64,000 bases of DNA, taken from assembly GCA_965247375.1 (NCBI GenBank), contig CBDFHU010000072.1, positions 1-64,000 on the forward strand. Reading direction: 5' to 3'. Shown here one piece after another: positions 1 to 8,836 of this stretch. Each line of letters starts with the position of its first letter. Positions within the stretch are counted from its first letter, which is position 1. Both the position numbers and the translations under genes were made by a program. The notes beneath the pieces are model-generated. The model saw only the letters and a program-made list of their open reading frames with translations, did not search any database and was not told where the DNA came from. This stretch comes from Arsenicibacter sp965247375 (GTDB taxonomy: Bacteria; Bacteroidota; Bacteroidia; Cytophagales; Spirosomataceae).

Positions 1-34
1 GTTTGCGGCAATAAACGGGGGATTTGCGGCACCC

Positions 35-445
35 TTATTGTTCGTCTGGTGAGCCGTATTTTGCCTTCCGGATTTCCATCCATTCGCGCGCTGTTCCGCC
101 CTTGCTGAAATGCTCGTCTTCGTCCTGCAGCTCCTGATCCCAGCTGAACTCAGACTTGAACTGTCCCTGATTTGTCAGGTGAATCTGGAGCAGGTTCGCC
201 CGTTCGCCGGTTTCTTCCTTGTTGAGCAGATACAGTTTCTGCAGCGCTTCTATAACCTCCTCCGGATAGTCGATGATCAACGGTTCAACATCCTGCATGG
301 GCGTCAGATAGATTCCGTCGCATTCAATGTCTACCCCCTCGCCCAGAAACTGCACATTCAGTTGAATCAGCGCCCACTCTTCAGTCATCACGGCGCTGAT
401 TGTTTCGGTGATGAGGTTATATAAATCTTCTTTGATCTGATCCAT
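35..445 (-). CDS. YezG/DUF600-like small acidic protein
   Basis: An acidic 136-residue soluble protein. I chose the ATG at 445, which gives the start MDQIKEDLYNLI; a longer reading frame reaches 517 but its extra residues are basic and look like non-coding sequence. The N-terminal helix, the central TEEWALI stretch, the LDYPEEVIEAL-like segment (here IIDYPEEVIEAL) and the FSWDQEL motif near residue 100 resemble the YezG/DUF600 immunity-like family, whose members often neutralise secreted polymorphic toxins. No toxin partner is visible, but the gene is at the window edge, so one could lie just outside. The family assignment is from pattern memory only; function is uncertain. Confidence 0.6.
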   Translation of the reverse strand: MDQIKEDLYNLITETISAVMTEEWALIQLNVQFLGEGVDIECDGIYLTPMQDVEPLIIDYPEEVIEALQKLYLLNKEETGERANLLQIHLTNQGQFKSEFSWDQELQDEDEHFSKGGTAREWMEIRKAKYGSPDEQ

Positions 446-539
446 GTGTATTGAGTGATTTATGATTGAGCGATTTCGCGATCCCGGCGCAGGCCGGTCA
501 CATAACCGCGCAATCACAAAGGTACAGGATTCTGTGTCG

Positions 540-1199
540 TTAAAAGTTGAGGAATGAAAACTGCCGGCCCTGATAGCGCGGCAGCTTCAGAAACCCTTCC
601 ATACCGGAAAAAGACGTATAAGGCCCCACGGCAGCGGTCATGTTAATCACCCATGCCGGAATTTCGCCGCCCGGATCAACGCGGAATACGTATTCGATGC
701 CCAGCCGGTTCGGGCCCTTCTTCACCACCGTCCAGTCGGCCCGCCAGTAAGGTACCCGCACCTTATCAGGATTTACGGCGACATACCCCTGCGCATTTTC
801 GGTATGAATCCGCAGCTCTTTTTTGGCCGCGTCCGGAATAAACGTCAGGTGAATCACCAGATCGCGGTTTTTAACCGGCCACGGCAGCGTAGTTTCGTTG
901 TAATACAGGATCTCCCGATCGCTGATGCGCTTGATCACGTAAGCCTGTTTGTTCTTGTAAACGACTTCAGGATAGTGATCCACATCGGAGATATAGGCGC
1001 ACAGTTGCGGCAGTGTTCCGTCAATTTCGCAGATGACTTTCATCTCCTTAAACCGGCTTCCTTCGGTGAACCGGGAAAATACCTGAATCCCGTTTTTATC
1101 TTTTTCCAGCTTCCAGGGCGTATTTTGCGCCTGCGCCGACACGGCAATCAGGCTAAACGCTACACTTAGTGTTACGGCAAACAACCAATTCTTCCACAT
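540..1199 (-). CDS. START-domain lipid-binding protein, secreted
   Basis: A protein of about 219 residues with a signal peptide at residues 1-25 (a hydrophobic core ending in VSAQAQ). The rest matches the START/SRPBCC fold: WKLEKDKNGIQVFSR, then SDVDHYPEVVY, LPWPVKNRDLV and IPAWVINM, all in the usual START order. START proteins bind a lipid or other hydrophobic ligand in a deep cavity; the signal peptide points to a periplasmic location. I prefer the start at 1199 because it puts the signal peptide at the N-terminus; a frame open to 1232 adds eleven residues of unlikely sequence. The ligand cannot be told from sequence. Confidence 0.8.
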   Translation of the reverse strand: MWKNWLFAVTLSVAFSLIAVSAQAQNTPWKLEKDKNGIQVFSRFTEGSRFKEMKVICEIDGTLPQLCAYISDVDHYPEVVYKNKQAYVIKRISDREILYYNETTLPWPVKNRDLVIHLTFIPDAAKKELRIHTENAQGYVAVNPDKVRVPYWRADWTVVKKGPNRLGIEYVFRVDPGGEIPAWVINMTAAVGPYTSFSGMEGFLKLPRYQGRQFSFLNF

Positions 1200-1270
1200 A
1201 TTTTTTCGTATAGGTACGCTGTCATATTCCATTTACCTCAGCGTATTCACAATGTACAAGCCAACCCGTA

Positions 1271-1494
1271 GATACGCAACATCTTGCGTCTCAGCCCCAG
1301 CCCAAAACTATAACCATCCATTTACCTGACGGTTGAGGAGACGCAACATCTTGCGTCTCAGCCCCAGCCCAAAACCATAACCATCCATTTACCTGACGGT
1401 TGAGGAGACGCAAAATATTGCGTCTCAGCCCCAGCCCAAAACCATAACCATCCATTTACCTGACGGTTGAGGAGACGCAAAATATTGCGTCTCT
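1271..1494. repeat. 67-bp tandem repeat with internal palindrome
   Basis: Successive units begin at 1271, 1338, 1405 and 1472, exactly 67 bp apart; the last is truncated. Each unit contains a palindrome GAGACGCAA-N4-TTGCGTCTC (the first copy has GATACGCAA), with the central four bases CATC in the first two copies and AATA in the last two. The other 45 bp are nearly identical between units. It lies between two divergently transcribed genes. It looks like a REP/BIME-type array. Confidence 0.9.
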
Positions 1495-1616
1495 ACGAGG
1501 GTAACACATTCAGCCCGGCGGTTGTTACCGCGTTTATTTTTTTAACGCGGTAATTTCATATGGTCTGGTAAACAGCATTTTTACATACCAACGCCTGACG
1601 GTATCCGATAAAGTCC

Positions 1617-1634
1617 TATATTTGATTTTTGCAA
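1617..1634 (+). promoter_or_regulatory. Promoter/operator of the AraC regulator gene
   Basis: TATATTTG at 1617-1624 fits the Bacteroidota -7 element TAnnTTTG. It overlaps ATTTGATTTTTGCAA (1620-1634), which is repeated exactly at 2566-2580 upstream of the neighbouring dehydrogenase. The shared 15-mer is a candidate operator for the AraC protein. No convincing -33 element was found. Confidence 0.45.
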
Positions 1635-1645
1635 CCGAGGCAGTT

Positions 1646-2557
1646 ATGGACGTCAGAACGATTGAAGACTTTTACGAGGAAACCGCCCAGCTCATTCCGG
1701 CAGGCATTAATAAGGAGATCGGTCACTTCAATGTCTTCGCGATCGCCGATATGTTCCGGAAACGCGACGGCAAAAATCCGGCGCCAATGCCGTATAACCG
1801 GCGGGCTTACTACAAAATCAGCCTGATCTGCGGACATAACCGCGCGGAGTACGCCGACAAGGTGATTGATATCGAGAAAAATGCGCTCCTGTTTGCGACA
1901 CCGAAAATCCCGTACAACTACACCTCGCTTGACGATGAACAGGGCGGGCATTTCTGCGTTTTTACCGATGAATTTATGATACCGGCCAAAAGCGGCATTA
2001 CACTGGATGAACTGCCTATTTATCAACCCGGCGGCTATCCCGTCTTCCAGCTGTCCGATGAAGAAGCCGCCGAAGTAAAAGGAATTTTCCGGAAAATGCA
2101 CCGCGAAATCGCGTCAGACTACGCGTATAAATATGACTTGCTACGAACCTATGTGCTCGAACTGATCCATTACGGCCAGAAACTGCAACCGGCCACATCC
2201 CTTTATCCAACGCATACGGCCTCTGCCCGAATTTCATCGCTGTTCGTCGAACTGCTCGAACGCCAGTTTCCGATTGAGTCGACCCGGCAGCAGCTCGGGC
2301 TGCGGACGGCGAAGGATTATGCCGAACGGTTGTCGGTGCATGTCAACCACCTCAACAAGGTTCTGAAAGAAAATACCGGCAAAACCACAACGGAACTTAT
2401 CGGCAGCCGCATCGTTCAGGAAGCCAAGATTCTGCTCCGGCAAACCGACTGGACAATCTCTGAAATCAGCTTTAGCCTCGGTTTTGAAGAAGTTGCCCAT
2501 TTCTCTAACTTCTTCCGCAAACAGACCACCTTATCGCCCGTCGCCTTCCGGTCCTGA
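1646..2557 (+). CDS. AraC family transcriptional regulator
   Basis: A protein of 303 residues. The N-terminal two thirds look like a cupin-type sensing domain (IDIEKNALLFATPKIPYNY), and the C-terminal 100 residues form the AraC double helix-turn-helix: a first helix pair around YAERLSVHVNHLNKVLK, and the conserved second one with WTISEISFSLGFEE and HFSNFFRK. I chose the ATG at 1646 (preceded by GAGG) over an upstream TTG at 1622. It directly precedes a short-chain dehydrogenase gene, a common regulator-target arrangement, and both genes carry the same 15-base upstream motif. The inducer is unknown. Confidence 0.9.
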   Translation: MDVRTIEDFYEETAQLIPAGINKEIGHFNVFAIADMFRKRDGKNPAPMPYNRRAYYKISLICGHNRAEYADKVIDIEKNALLFATPKIPYNYTSLDDEQGGHFCVFTDEFMIPAKSGITLDELPIYQPGGYPVFQLSDEEAAEVKGIFRKMHREIASDYAYKYDLLRTYVLELIHYGQKLQPATSLYPTHTASARISSLFVELLERQFPIESTRQQLGLRTAKDYAERLSVHVNHLNKVLKENTGKTTTELIGSRIVQEAKILLRQTDWTISEISFSLGFEEVAHFSNFFRKQTTLSPVAFRS

Positions 2558-2565
2558 CAGGCATG

Positions 2566-2600
2566 ATTTGATTTTTGCAAATAACCGATTGATGTTTGCA
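2566..2600 (+). promoter_or_regulatory. Candidate AraC operator before the SDR gene
   Basis: ATTTGATTTTTGCAA at 2566-2580 is an exact copy of the motif at 1620-1634. A second TTTGCAAA-like core follows about 15 bp later. This spacing of two half-sites on one face of the helix is typical of AraC-family operators; the role is inferred. Confidence 0.45.
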
Positions 2601-2658
2601 AACAGCAGGGGGCCATTTTGCTGCAATTTTGTGTCACCAATTAATAAACACAAACACA

Positions 2659-3423
2659 ATGACAGCAAGCAGCAAAATTGCCCTCGTAACCGGCGGTAGC
2701 CGCGGTTTAGGCAAAGACATGGCCCTGAGTCTGGCCAAAAAAGGAACCGATGTTATCCTGACCTATAACAGCCGCCGGGATGAAGCCGAAGCCGTTGTCG
2801 CCGCGATTCAGGCACTTGGCCGGAAAGCCGCCGCCCTTCAGCTCAATGCCGGCGAGATCGCCGGGTTTACCGCATTTGCCGGCGAACTGACCAACACCCT
2901 ATCAGCCACGTTTGGTACCGACCACTTTGATTTCCTGATCAATAATGCCGGCATTGCCGGGTATACCCCGATCGGACAGGTCACCGAAGCAGAGTTTGAC
3001 CAGTTAACCAACGTTCACTATAAAGGGGTTTTCTTCCTGACCCAGAGCTTGTTGCCGATCATGAACGACGGCGGAGGAATTGTTAACATTTCGTCGGGGT
3101 TGGCCCGTTTCTCGTATCCGGGCTCGGCGGTATATGGCTCGCTGAAAGGTGCGGTTGAGGTACTGACCCGCTACATGGCCAAAGAATTAGGCGCACGCGG
3201 AATCAGATCCAACGTAGTGGCGCCAGGGCCGATAGCAACTGATTTTGGCGGGGGCCGTGTCCGCGATAATGAGGATTATAACCGTCAGCTTTCATCGCTG
3301 ACTGCTTTAGGGCGCGTGGGTCTGCCGGAAGACATTGGTGGGGTCGTTGCCTTCCTGTGTTCGGAAGACGCCCGGTGGGTCAACGCCCAGCGGATTGAAG
3401 TAGCAGGCGGGATTCTTATCTAA
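2659..3423 (+). CDS. Short-chain dehydrogenase/reductase (SDR)
   Basis: A classical SDR of 254 residues with a Rossmann fold. Visible motifs are the cofactor loop TGGSRGLGKD near residue 12, NNAGIAG near residue 96, and the catalytic Ser plus YGSLK (YxxxK). An Arg soon after the first glycine motif (NSRRDEAE after strand 2) suggests NADPH preference. Start at 2659 chosen because the motif then begins normally (MTASSKIALVTGG); the frame upstream is unlikely to be coding. Substrate unknown. Likely controlled by the adjacent AraC regulator. Confidence 0.92.
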   Translation: MTASSKIALVTGGSRGLGKDMALSLAKKGTDVILTYNSRRDEAEAVVAAIQALGRKAAALQLNAGEIAGFTAFAGELTNTLSATFGTDHFDFLINNAGIAGYTPIGQVTEAEFDQLTNVHYKGVFFLTQSLLPIMNDGGGIVNISSGLARFSYPGSAVYGSLKGAVEVLTRYMAKELGARGIRSNVVAPGPIATDFGGGRVRDNEDYNRQLSSLTALGRVGLPEDIGGVVAFLCSEDARWVNAQRIEVAGGILI

Positions 3424-3428
3424 AAAAA

Positions 3429-3461
3429 GCCGTACCGGATCGCCTGGCGATCCGGTACGGC
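3429..3461 (-). terminator. Intrinsic terminator for the Gfo/Idh/MocA gene
   Basis: A perfect 14-bp stem (GCCGTACCGGATCG) around a five-base loop. On the minus strand it is followed by seven T, so it ends the minus-strand gene; on the plus strand there is no T run but it could still stop read-through from the SDR gene. Confidence 0.85.
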
Positions 3462-3467
3462 CTGTAA

Positions 3468-4886
3468 TTAACCCAGAATCTGCATGCTGACCGGATCCCA
3501 GCCAACAATTTTCTTCTGGAAGTAGCTCATATTCCCGCACTGAGTCGGACCGCAGGCACGCAGACCGAAGGTGGCATCTTCAATGTTCGGCGCATTGGTC
3601 CGGATTGAGTTGAAGAAGTTGACAAAGTGCTCATACCGGTCGCCCTTGTAATCTTTCGGCGCGGTGTATTTAAACTCTTTCGGGCCTTCCATTTCCGGCC
3701 GCGACGGATACATTTTATTGTACTGCGCCAGGAACAGCTCTTTCTGGTCTTTCGGGAAGTTGTCGATCGACATACCCGGCGCTTTCGGGAATTTGTTCCG
3801 CCGCACCGTTACCGTATCCCAGCCCAGTGATAAGTCGCCTTCGGTACCGACCAGCCGCACCAGATAGCCGCCACCGCCGCCGTCAACGAAATTAGCCCGC
3901 GTCGTCAGGTTAAATTCAGGGTGTACGTCTGTTTTTGGATAATCATAGATACTGAGCTGAATATCAGGAACATCCCGGCCATCTTTCCAGTACCGGATAC
4001 CGCCACTCGAATACACACGGTTAGGGCCTTTTGAGCCGGTAATCGTATGCAGGGTTGTCAGCAGGTGTACATACAGGTCACCGGCAATACCGGTCCCATA
4101 GTCCTGATAGTTCCGCCAGCGGAAGAACCGGAGCGGATCCCACGGCCGTTTCGGCGCGCTACCCAGGTACGTATCCCAGTCAACGGTTTGCGGCGAGGCA
4201 TCCGGCGGAACCGAATACTGCCAGGCACCCATGGCGCTATGGCGGTCATACTGTGCTTCGGCAAACACGATTTCACCGATTTCACCGGCTTTCAGCAATT
4301 CCTGCGCCTTCGATACCAGAATAGAGCTGGCAAACTGACTGCCTACCTGAAACACCTTACCGGTTTCTTTGGATACTTTAATCAGGGTGTGCCCGTCGGC
4401 AACCTTCTGCACCATCGGCTTCTCACAGTATACGTGCTTGCCTTTGCGCATCGCATCCGACGAAATTTTCTCGTGCCAGTGATCGGTCGTTGCGTTGATC
4501 ACTGCATCAATATCTTTCCGTTCAATCACTTCCCGGTAGTCGCGGGTGGTCATGATCTGATCGCCCCACAATTCTTTAGCGCGGCGCAGGCGGCCATCGT
4601 ACAGATCACAGGCAGCCACCATTTCAACACCGTCGACCTGCAACGCCGTCTGGGTATCACCGATTCCCATCCCGCCCGTGCCGATCAGCGCGATCCGGAT
4701 TTTTTCGTTGGCGGCCGTACTCGCGTGGCTTCTCACCAGATTCAGGTACTGTGGCGCACCTACTTCACCCGTTGTTGCCGTTCCGGCCAGCGCAGCCGGA
4801 GCCGTTGTAGCGGCAGCACCCGCAACACCCAGTGTTTTCAGAAACGACCGGCGGGAACCGGACGCAGTTACTTTCTTTTTACGCAT
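3468..4886 (-). CDS. Gfo/Idh/MocA family oxidoreductase, Tat-exported
   Basis: A 472-residue dehydrogenase-like protein. The N-terminus has a twin-arginine signal (SRRSFLKTLG followed by an Ala-rich stretch), so it is predicted to be exported folded, with its cofactor. After it come the NAD(P)-binding Rossmann motif IALIGTGGMGIGD and the family's EKP motif in VYCEKPMVQ, followed by the C-terminal alpha/beta substrate domain. Members act on sugars or inositols. The neighbouring DUF1080 gene, also secreted, supports a joint role in carbohydrate modification; the substrate is not determinable. Confidence 0.9.
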   Translation of the reverse strand: MRKKKVTASGSRRSFLKTLGVAGAAATTAPAALAGTATTGEVGAPQYLNLVRSHASTAANEKIRIALIGTGGMGIGDTQTALQVDGVEMVAACDLYDGRLRRAKELWGDQIMTTRDYREVIERKDIDAVINATTDHWHEKISSDAMRKGKHVYCEKPMVQKVADGHTLIKVSKETGKVFQVGSQFASSILVSKAQELLKAGEIGEIVFAEAQYDRHSAMGAWQYSVPPDASPQTVDWDTYLGSAPKRPWDPLRFFRWRNYQDYGTGIAGDLYVHLLTTLHTITGSKGPNRVYSSGGIRYWKDGRDVPDIQLSIYDYPKTDVHPEFNLTTRANFVDGGGGGYLVRLVGTEGDLSLGWDTVTVRRNKFPKAPGMSIDNFPKDQKELFLAQYNKMYPSRPEMEGPKEFKYTAPKDYKGDRYEHFVNFFNSIRTNAPNIEDATFGLRACGPTQCGNMSYFQKKIVGWDPVSMQILG

Positions 4887-5038
4887 GTATCAGGCAGGAA
4901 GTAATTTGTATATGACTCGTCTAACTGTGTAATACGTCAGCAATCTAATAAAATACTAGCTTCAGCCGAAAAAAACTGCGTTTATATGGCAAATTCGGGC
5001 TTTGTCGTTCTTTTATACGCCTGCGACGCATACCCCGT

Positions 5039-5830
5039 TTACTTTGAAAAATCAGTATTGGCCGTCTTCAGATCAAGCGGTTTGATCCAGATATTGCGGT
5101 ACAGTACATCATGTCCTTCCGCCTGTAGTTTCAGACCGCCGGGTGTATCGGTGATGCCTTTGCCCCCGTCATTGCCGCCGTCAATACCGGAGTTGGGGCC
5201 GCCCCATACCTGACTGATCGGCTGGTTTTTGTGGACCTTTTTGCCGTTGAAGTACATGGTTACCTGTGCGTTTTCAACCCGTTTACCGTCTTTGAAGCGG
5301 GCAGCGCGGAACACAATGTCATAGGCATTCCATTTGCCGACGCCGTTGTAGGCATAATACGGCGACGGTGTTTCGTTGATGACCGCTCCCAAACCGTGCG
5401 AGGTTGTATCGCCGTCGAGCACCTGAATTTCGTAGCGGTTTTGCAGATAAACACCGCTGTTACCGCCGGGTTTGCTGATGTAGAATTCAATGTGCAGCCG
5501 GAAATCGCGGAAGGCTTCCTTCGTCACGATGTCGGCTGCACCATACTTCCCGCCCGCAGCGGCCGGATCGTTGGTGTTCATCACCGTCCCGGCACCCGCA
5601 GGATCTTTTTCAATTTTCCATTTGATGGGCAACGACGCCGCCAGCCGGGGGCCCTCCCAGTACGTCCATTTTTCGTCCAGCATCTTGCGGCTGCCGTCAA
5701 ATAAGACCTCAGCATCTTTGGGCGCTTTCGCCCCGACACCGATCTGTGCCTGCACCGATAAACTGAATCCGGCCGATACCAGAGCAAGGGCCAGGCCCCG
5801 CCATACGCGCTGAGTTGTGTGTTCCATCAT
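5039..5830 (-). CDS. DUF1080 (3-keto-glycoside hydrolase-like) secreted protein
   Basis: A 263-residue protein with a signal peptide (residues about 8-29, ending in VQAQ). The rest is a concanavalin-like beta-sandwich of the DUF1080 family: EVLFDGS near the start, FRDFRLHIEFYIS, GGNSGVYLQNRYEIQVLD, and a C-terminal VLYRNIWIKPL. DUF1080 includes 3-keto-disaccharide hydrolases that work on sugars oxidised by Gfo/Idh/MocA-type enzymes, which agrees with the gene next to it on the same strand. The gap to that gene is about 150 bp, so it may have its own promoter. Confidence 0.88.
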   Translation of the reverse strand: MMEHTTQRVWRGLALALVSAGFSLSVQAQIGVGAKAPKDAEVLFDGSRKMLDEKWTYWEGPRLAASLPIKWKIEKDPAGAGTVMNTNDPAAAGGKYGAADIVTKEAFRDFRLHIEFYISKPGGNSGVYLQNRYEIQVLDGDTTSHGLGAVINETPSPYYAYNGVGKWNAYDIVFRAARFKDGKRVENAQVTMYFNGKKVHKNQPISQVWGGPNSGIDGGNDGGKGITDTPGGLKLQAEGHDVLYRNIWIKPLDLKTANTDFSK

Positions 5831-5850
5831 GGTTAGTTTTCCCTAAAAGC

Positions 5851-6993
5851 TTACTCGCCGGTCAAATCTAACCCTTCTGACTCGCGGATTTCAACCCGCT
5901 TGCCCATCTTTTTCTGAATAATCTTAAAGTGGTGTTCGTCTTCCGGACAAATCAGCGTAATGGCATCGCCTTCGGCACCAGCCCGGCCCGTCCGGCCAAT
6001 GCGGTGGACATAATCTTTCGGAGAACGCGGTAACTCATAATTGATTACGTACGGAAGCTCCTGAATATCAATCCCCCGCGACAATAAATCGGTAGATACC
6101 AGCACCGTAGCCTTACCATCTTTAAACTGCTGTAACGCCTCCAGACGGGTAGTTTGTGCCTTATCGCCGTGGATACCGATCGCCTTGATGCCGTTTTTGT
6201 TCAGTTTGCCCACTACGTTATCGGCCGTTCGGGTCGAGGAGACAAATACCAACACCTGCGTCATGTTCTGCGACTTAATCAGGTAGCGCAGGAAAGGCCC
6301 TTTACGTTCCGGCGCGATCCGGTATGCCACCTGCCGGATGGTTTCCAGATCGGGAGCCGCTTCAGTTACGTCGATACGCAGCGGGCTTTTCAGAATGTTG
6401 GCCTGAATTTTATCGACCGCATCGCCGAGGGTTGCCGAGAAAAGCAGGGTCTGGCGTTTGGTTGGTAACAGCTCAAAAATCTGCTGCATTTCTTCCTCGA
6501 AACCCAGGTTCAGCATTTTGTCGGCTTCGTCCAGTACCAGCATCTCAATCGCCGATAAGCGCAGCGCGTTCGAAGACACAAGATCCAGCAAGCGGCCGGG
6601 CGTCGCCACGACAATTTCCGTATTCTGGAGCGCAATCATCTGCGGATTGATCGACACGCCACCGTAGACCGCCAGCGTTTTGACTTTACGCGGCAGGTGA
6701 GCCCCGAATGTCTGGAAAACCTCAGCCACCTGCACGGCCAGTTCGCGGGTCGGCACCAGCACCAGCGCTTTCACAAAGCGGTTCCGGCCGATGCGTTCGC
6801 CCTGAAAATATTCCAGAATGGGCAGCACGAAACTGGCCGTTTTGCCTGAGCCGGTCTGGGCGATGCCTAAAATATCCCGACCCCGCAGAATGGCCGGAAT
6901 GGCCTGTTCCTGAATCGGATACGGGTTTGTATACTGTTGGGCGGCCACTGTCTTCAGCAACGGCCGCGATAAACCAAGGGATGAGAATGACAT
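5851..6993 (-). CDS. DEAD-box RNA helicase
   Basis: A 380-residue ATP-dependent RNA helicase with all core motifs: Q motif (YPIQEQAIP), Walker A AQTGSGKT, PTRELA, motif II DEAD (VLDEADKML), SAT, and HRIGRTGRAG at the C-terminal end of the second RecA domain. It has only a short tail, as in RhlE-like minimal helicases that remodel mRNA or ribosome intermediates. Start at 6993 (MSFSSLGLS) fits the family; an upstream extension to 7041 is improbable. A second helicase gene precedes it on the same strand, only 90 bp away. Confidence 0.93.
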   Translation of the reverse strand: MSFSSLGLSRPLLKTVAAQQYTNPYPIQEQAIPAILRGRDILGIAQTGSGKTASFVLPILEYFQGERIGRNRFVKALVLVPTRELAVQVAEVFQTFGAHLPRKVKTLAVYGGVSINPQMIALQNTEIVVATPGRLLDLVSSNALRLSAIEMLVLDEADKMLNLGFEEEMQQIFELLPTKRQTLLFSATLGDAVDKIQANILKSPLRIDVTEAAPDLETIRQVAYRIAPERKGPFLRYLIKSQNMTQVLVFVSSTRTADNVVGKLNKNGIKAIGIHGDKAQTTRLEALQQFKDGKATVLVSTDLLSRGIDIQELPYVINYELPRSPKDYVHRIGRTGRAGAEGDAITLICPEDEHHFKIIQKKMGKRVEIRESEGLDLTGE

Positions 6994-7080
6994 AGGTAAA
7001 AAGGAAACTGCCTGGCTACCGGTCTGCGACACATGACCCATAGTCAGGCAGTCTGTTAGTCAGCCGGTTGGCTGCGGTAA

Positions 7081-8412
7081 TTAATTGTTCGGTCTGGTTT
7101 TACGGATGGGCCGGCCATACTTTTTCATCATTTCTTCAGCATGGTTCCGGCGTACATTCACCTTTTTGTTTTTGGCAATCTTCTCGTGGAAAGCCCCGCC
7201 CCCGTCTTCCGGCCGCGTCACTTTCAGCGTCGGCATTTTCATCTGCACCTTTTCCATTTCGCCGGGCAGGAGCACATCCGAAATCTCCAGGTCGTCGGGC
7301 AGCGGCGTGATCGGGATCTGGTAGTTCATCAGGGCTTCAATGGCAGCCTGTTCGTCTTCTTCGCGTTTGGTAAGCAGGCTGATAGCAATGCCTTTCCGGT
7401 CAGCACGGCCCGTCCGGCCAATGCGGTGGATGTAGCTTTCCGGCTGCTCGGGCAGGTCAAAATTGATTACGTGCGTAACCTCGGCCACGTCAATACCCCG
7501 GGCGATTACGTCCGTAGCAATTAGTACCCGATACGTACCTTCGTGAAACTGGCGCACACTGGCAAACCGGTGCTGCTGGGCCTTATTGGAGTGAATAACC
7601 CCGACCCGCTCCGGATACAGCGCCGACAACCGGTCATAGAGCTGATCGGCCAGTTGCTTGGTCGAGACGAACACCAGCACCTTGGTCATTTCGTCGTAGG
7701 TTTTCAGCAGCCATTGCAGCAAATTGATTTTGGTATTGAAGTTGGGGACCTCATAGCCGGTCTGCGCAATGTTATCGAGGGGCGTTCCGGCCGGAGCGGC
7801 CTCAACGCGGACCGGATTGGCAAAATACGTATCAAGTATCGCTTCTACCTCACTGGTCAGCGTCGCCGAAAAGAGGAGGTTCTGCCGTTTGGCGGGCATC
7901 AGGTCAAACAGGCGGGTAATCTGCGGCCGGAAGCCCAGATTCAGCATTTCATCGACCTCATCAATGACGACCCGTTTCAGGGATTTCAGCTTGAGGGAGC
8001 CGTTCAGGGCCAGATCAAACAAACGGCCCGGCGTCCCGACTACCACGTCGGCTCCAGCCTGTAGTTCAGCCTGTTGCGGCTTCATATTTACCCCACCGTA
8101 TACCCCGACCGCCGTCAGGTTCATGTAGGTACTCAGTTTTTTTATGGATTCGACCACCTGCGTCACCAGCTCGCGCGTGGGTACGAGAATGAGCATTTGC
8201 GGCAGCCGGTCTTTGGCGAACTGATGCAGACGCAGCATCGGCAGCAGGTAGGCAAACGTTTTACCGGTGCCCGTTTGTGCAATGCCGCATACGTCCCGCC
8301 CCGACATCACGACCGAAAACACGTTCCGCTGAATGGTTGTGGGGGTTGTATAGCCCAGGTCATTCAGGGCGTTGAGCAGTGGTTTATTAAGATTTAACTC
8401 CTCGAAGGTCAT
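7081..8412 (-). CDS. DEAD-box family RNA helicase with DEVD motif II
   Basis: A 443-residue RhlE-like helicase: Walker A AQTGTGKT, PTRELV, SAT (LFSATLTSE), ARGID and HRIGRTGRAD, then a basic C-terminal tail (ending KKYGRPIRKTRPNN) that may bind RNA. Motif II reads VIDEVDEML, i.e. DEVD rather than DEAD; the acidic residues needed for ATP hydrolysis remain. Start at 8412 (MTFEELNLN) is the family's usual one. It probably forms a transcription unit with the next helicase, to which it is only moderately similar, so the pair looks like an old duplication. Confidence 0.93.
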   Translation of the reverse strand: MTFEELNLNKPLLNALNDLGYTTPTTIQRNVFSVVMSGRDVCGIAQTGTGKTFAYLLPMLRLHQFAKDRLPQMLILVPTRELVTQVVESIKKLSTYMNLTAVGVYGGVNMKPQQAELQAGADVVVGTPGRLFDLALNGSLKLKSLKRVVIDEVDEMLNLGFRPQITRLFDLMPAKRQNLLFSATLTSEVEAILDTYFANPVRVEAAPAGTPLDNIAQTGYEVPNFNTKINLLQWLLKTYDEMTKVLVFVSTKQLADQLYDRLSALYPERVGVIHSNKAQQHRFASVRQFHEGTYRVLIATDVIARGIDVAEVTHVINFDLPEQPESYIHRIGRTGRADRKGIAISLLTKREEDEQAAIEALMNYQIPITPLPDDLEISDVLLPGEMEKVQMKMPTLKVTRPEDGGGAFHEKIAKNKKVNVRRNHAEEMMKKYGRPIRKTRPNN

Positions 8413-8452
8413 GTTCGTAAGCAATTGAGCCTGCAAAGGTAACCTTTTTCGT

Positions 8453-8836
8453 TTATCGTTTGTGCGGATTCAAAACAGACAGACCTTTAACTCCCAGAAA
8501 GTCAGCTTCATTCTGAGTAATCAACTTCAGTCCATGTACCAGTGCCGTTGCGGCAATAACAGCATCCGGAAGCTTAATTTTACGGCTTTTCCGCAGCGCA
8601 ATCGTTTCCTGAATAATCGGCTCTGTCAGGTCATAGACAATAGAATGTTCCACAAAATCCGCAATCAGCCCATATTCTGTTGTATTAAAACCAAGGATTT
8701 CAATACGCGTGATTACCGATATCCGGGGTACTGCATCAATGACCGGATGCATGAACTCCATACCGGTTGAAGGCAAAAGCCCGGCCAGGTAATCGGTTAC
8801 CACATTACTGTCAATTAAATACTCCGGCTTTCCCAT
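8453..8836 (-). CDS. PIN-domain toxin (VapC-like)
   Basis: A 127-residue PIN-domain ribonuclease. The acidic active-site residues are in place: Asp in YLIDSNVVTDYL, Glu in ITRIEIL, Asp in IKLPDAVIAATAL, and a final acidic patch in TQNEADF. PIN toxins cleave RNA, often tRNA, using bound Mg2+ or Mn2+. Its start overlaps the end of the upstream antitoxin gene by 22 bp, the normal arrangement for a translationally coupled type II toxin-antitoxin pair. Confidence 0.88.
   Translation of the reverse strand: MGKPEYLIDSNVVTDYLAGLLPSTGMEFMHPVIDAVPRISVITRIEILGFNTTEYGLIADFVEHSIVYDLTEPIIQETIALRKSRKIKLPDAVIAATALVHGLKLITQNEADFLGVKGLSVLNPHKR

Noticed and set aside
4047..4904. Long plus-strand open frame opposite the Gfo/Idh/MocA gene
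   Set aside because: It is antisense to a well-conserved gene and shows no domain; GC-rich coding DNA often leaves such frames open.
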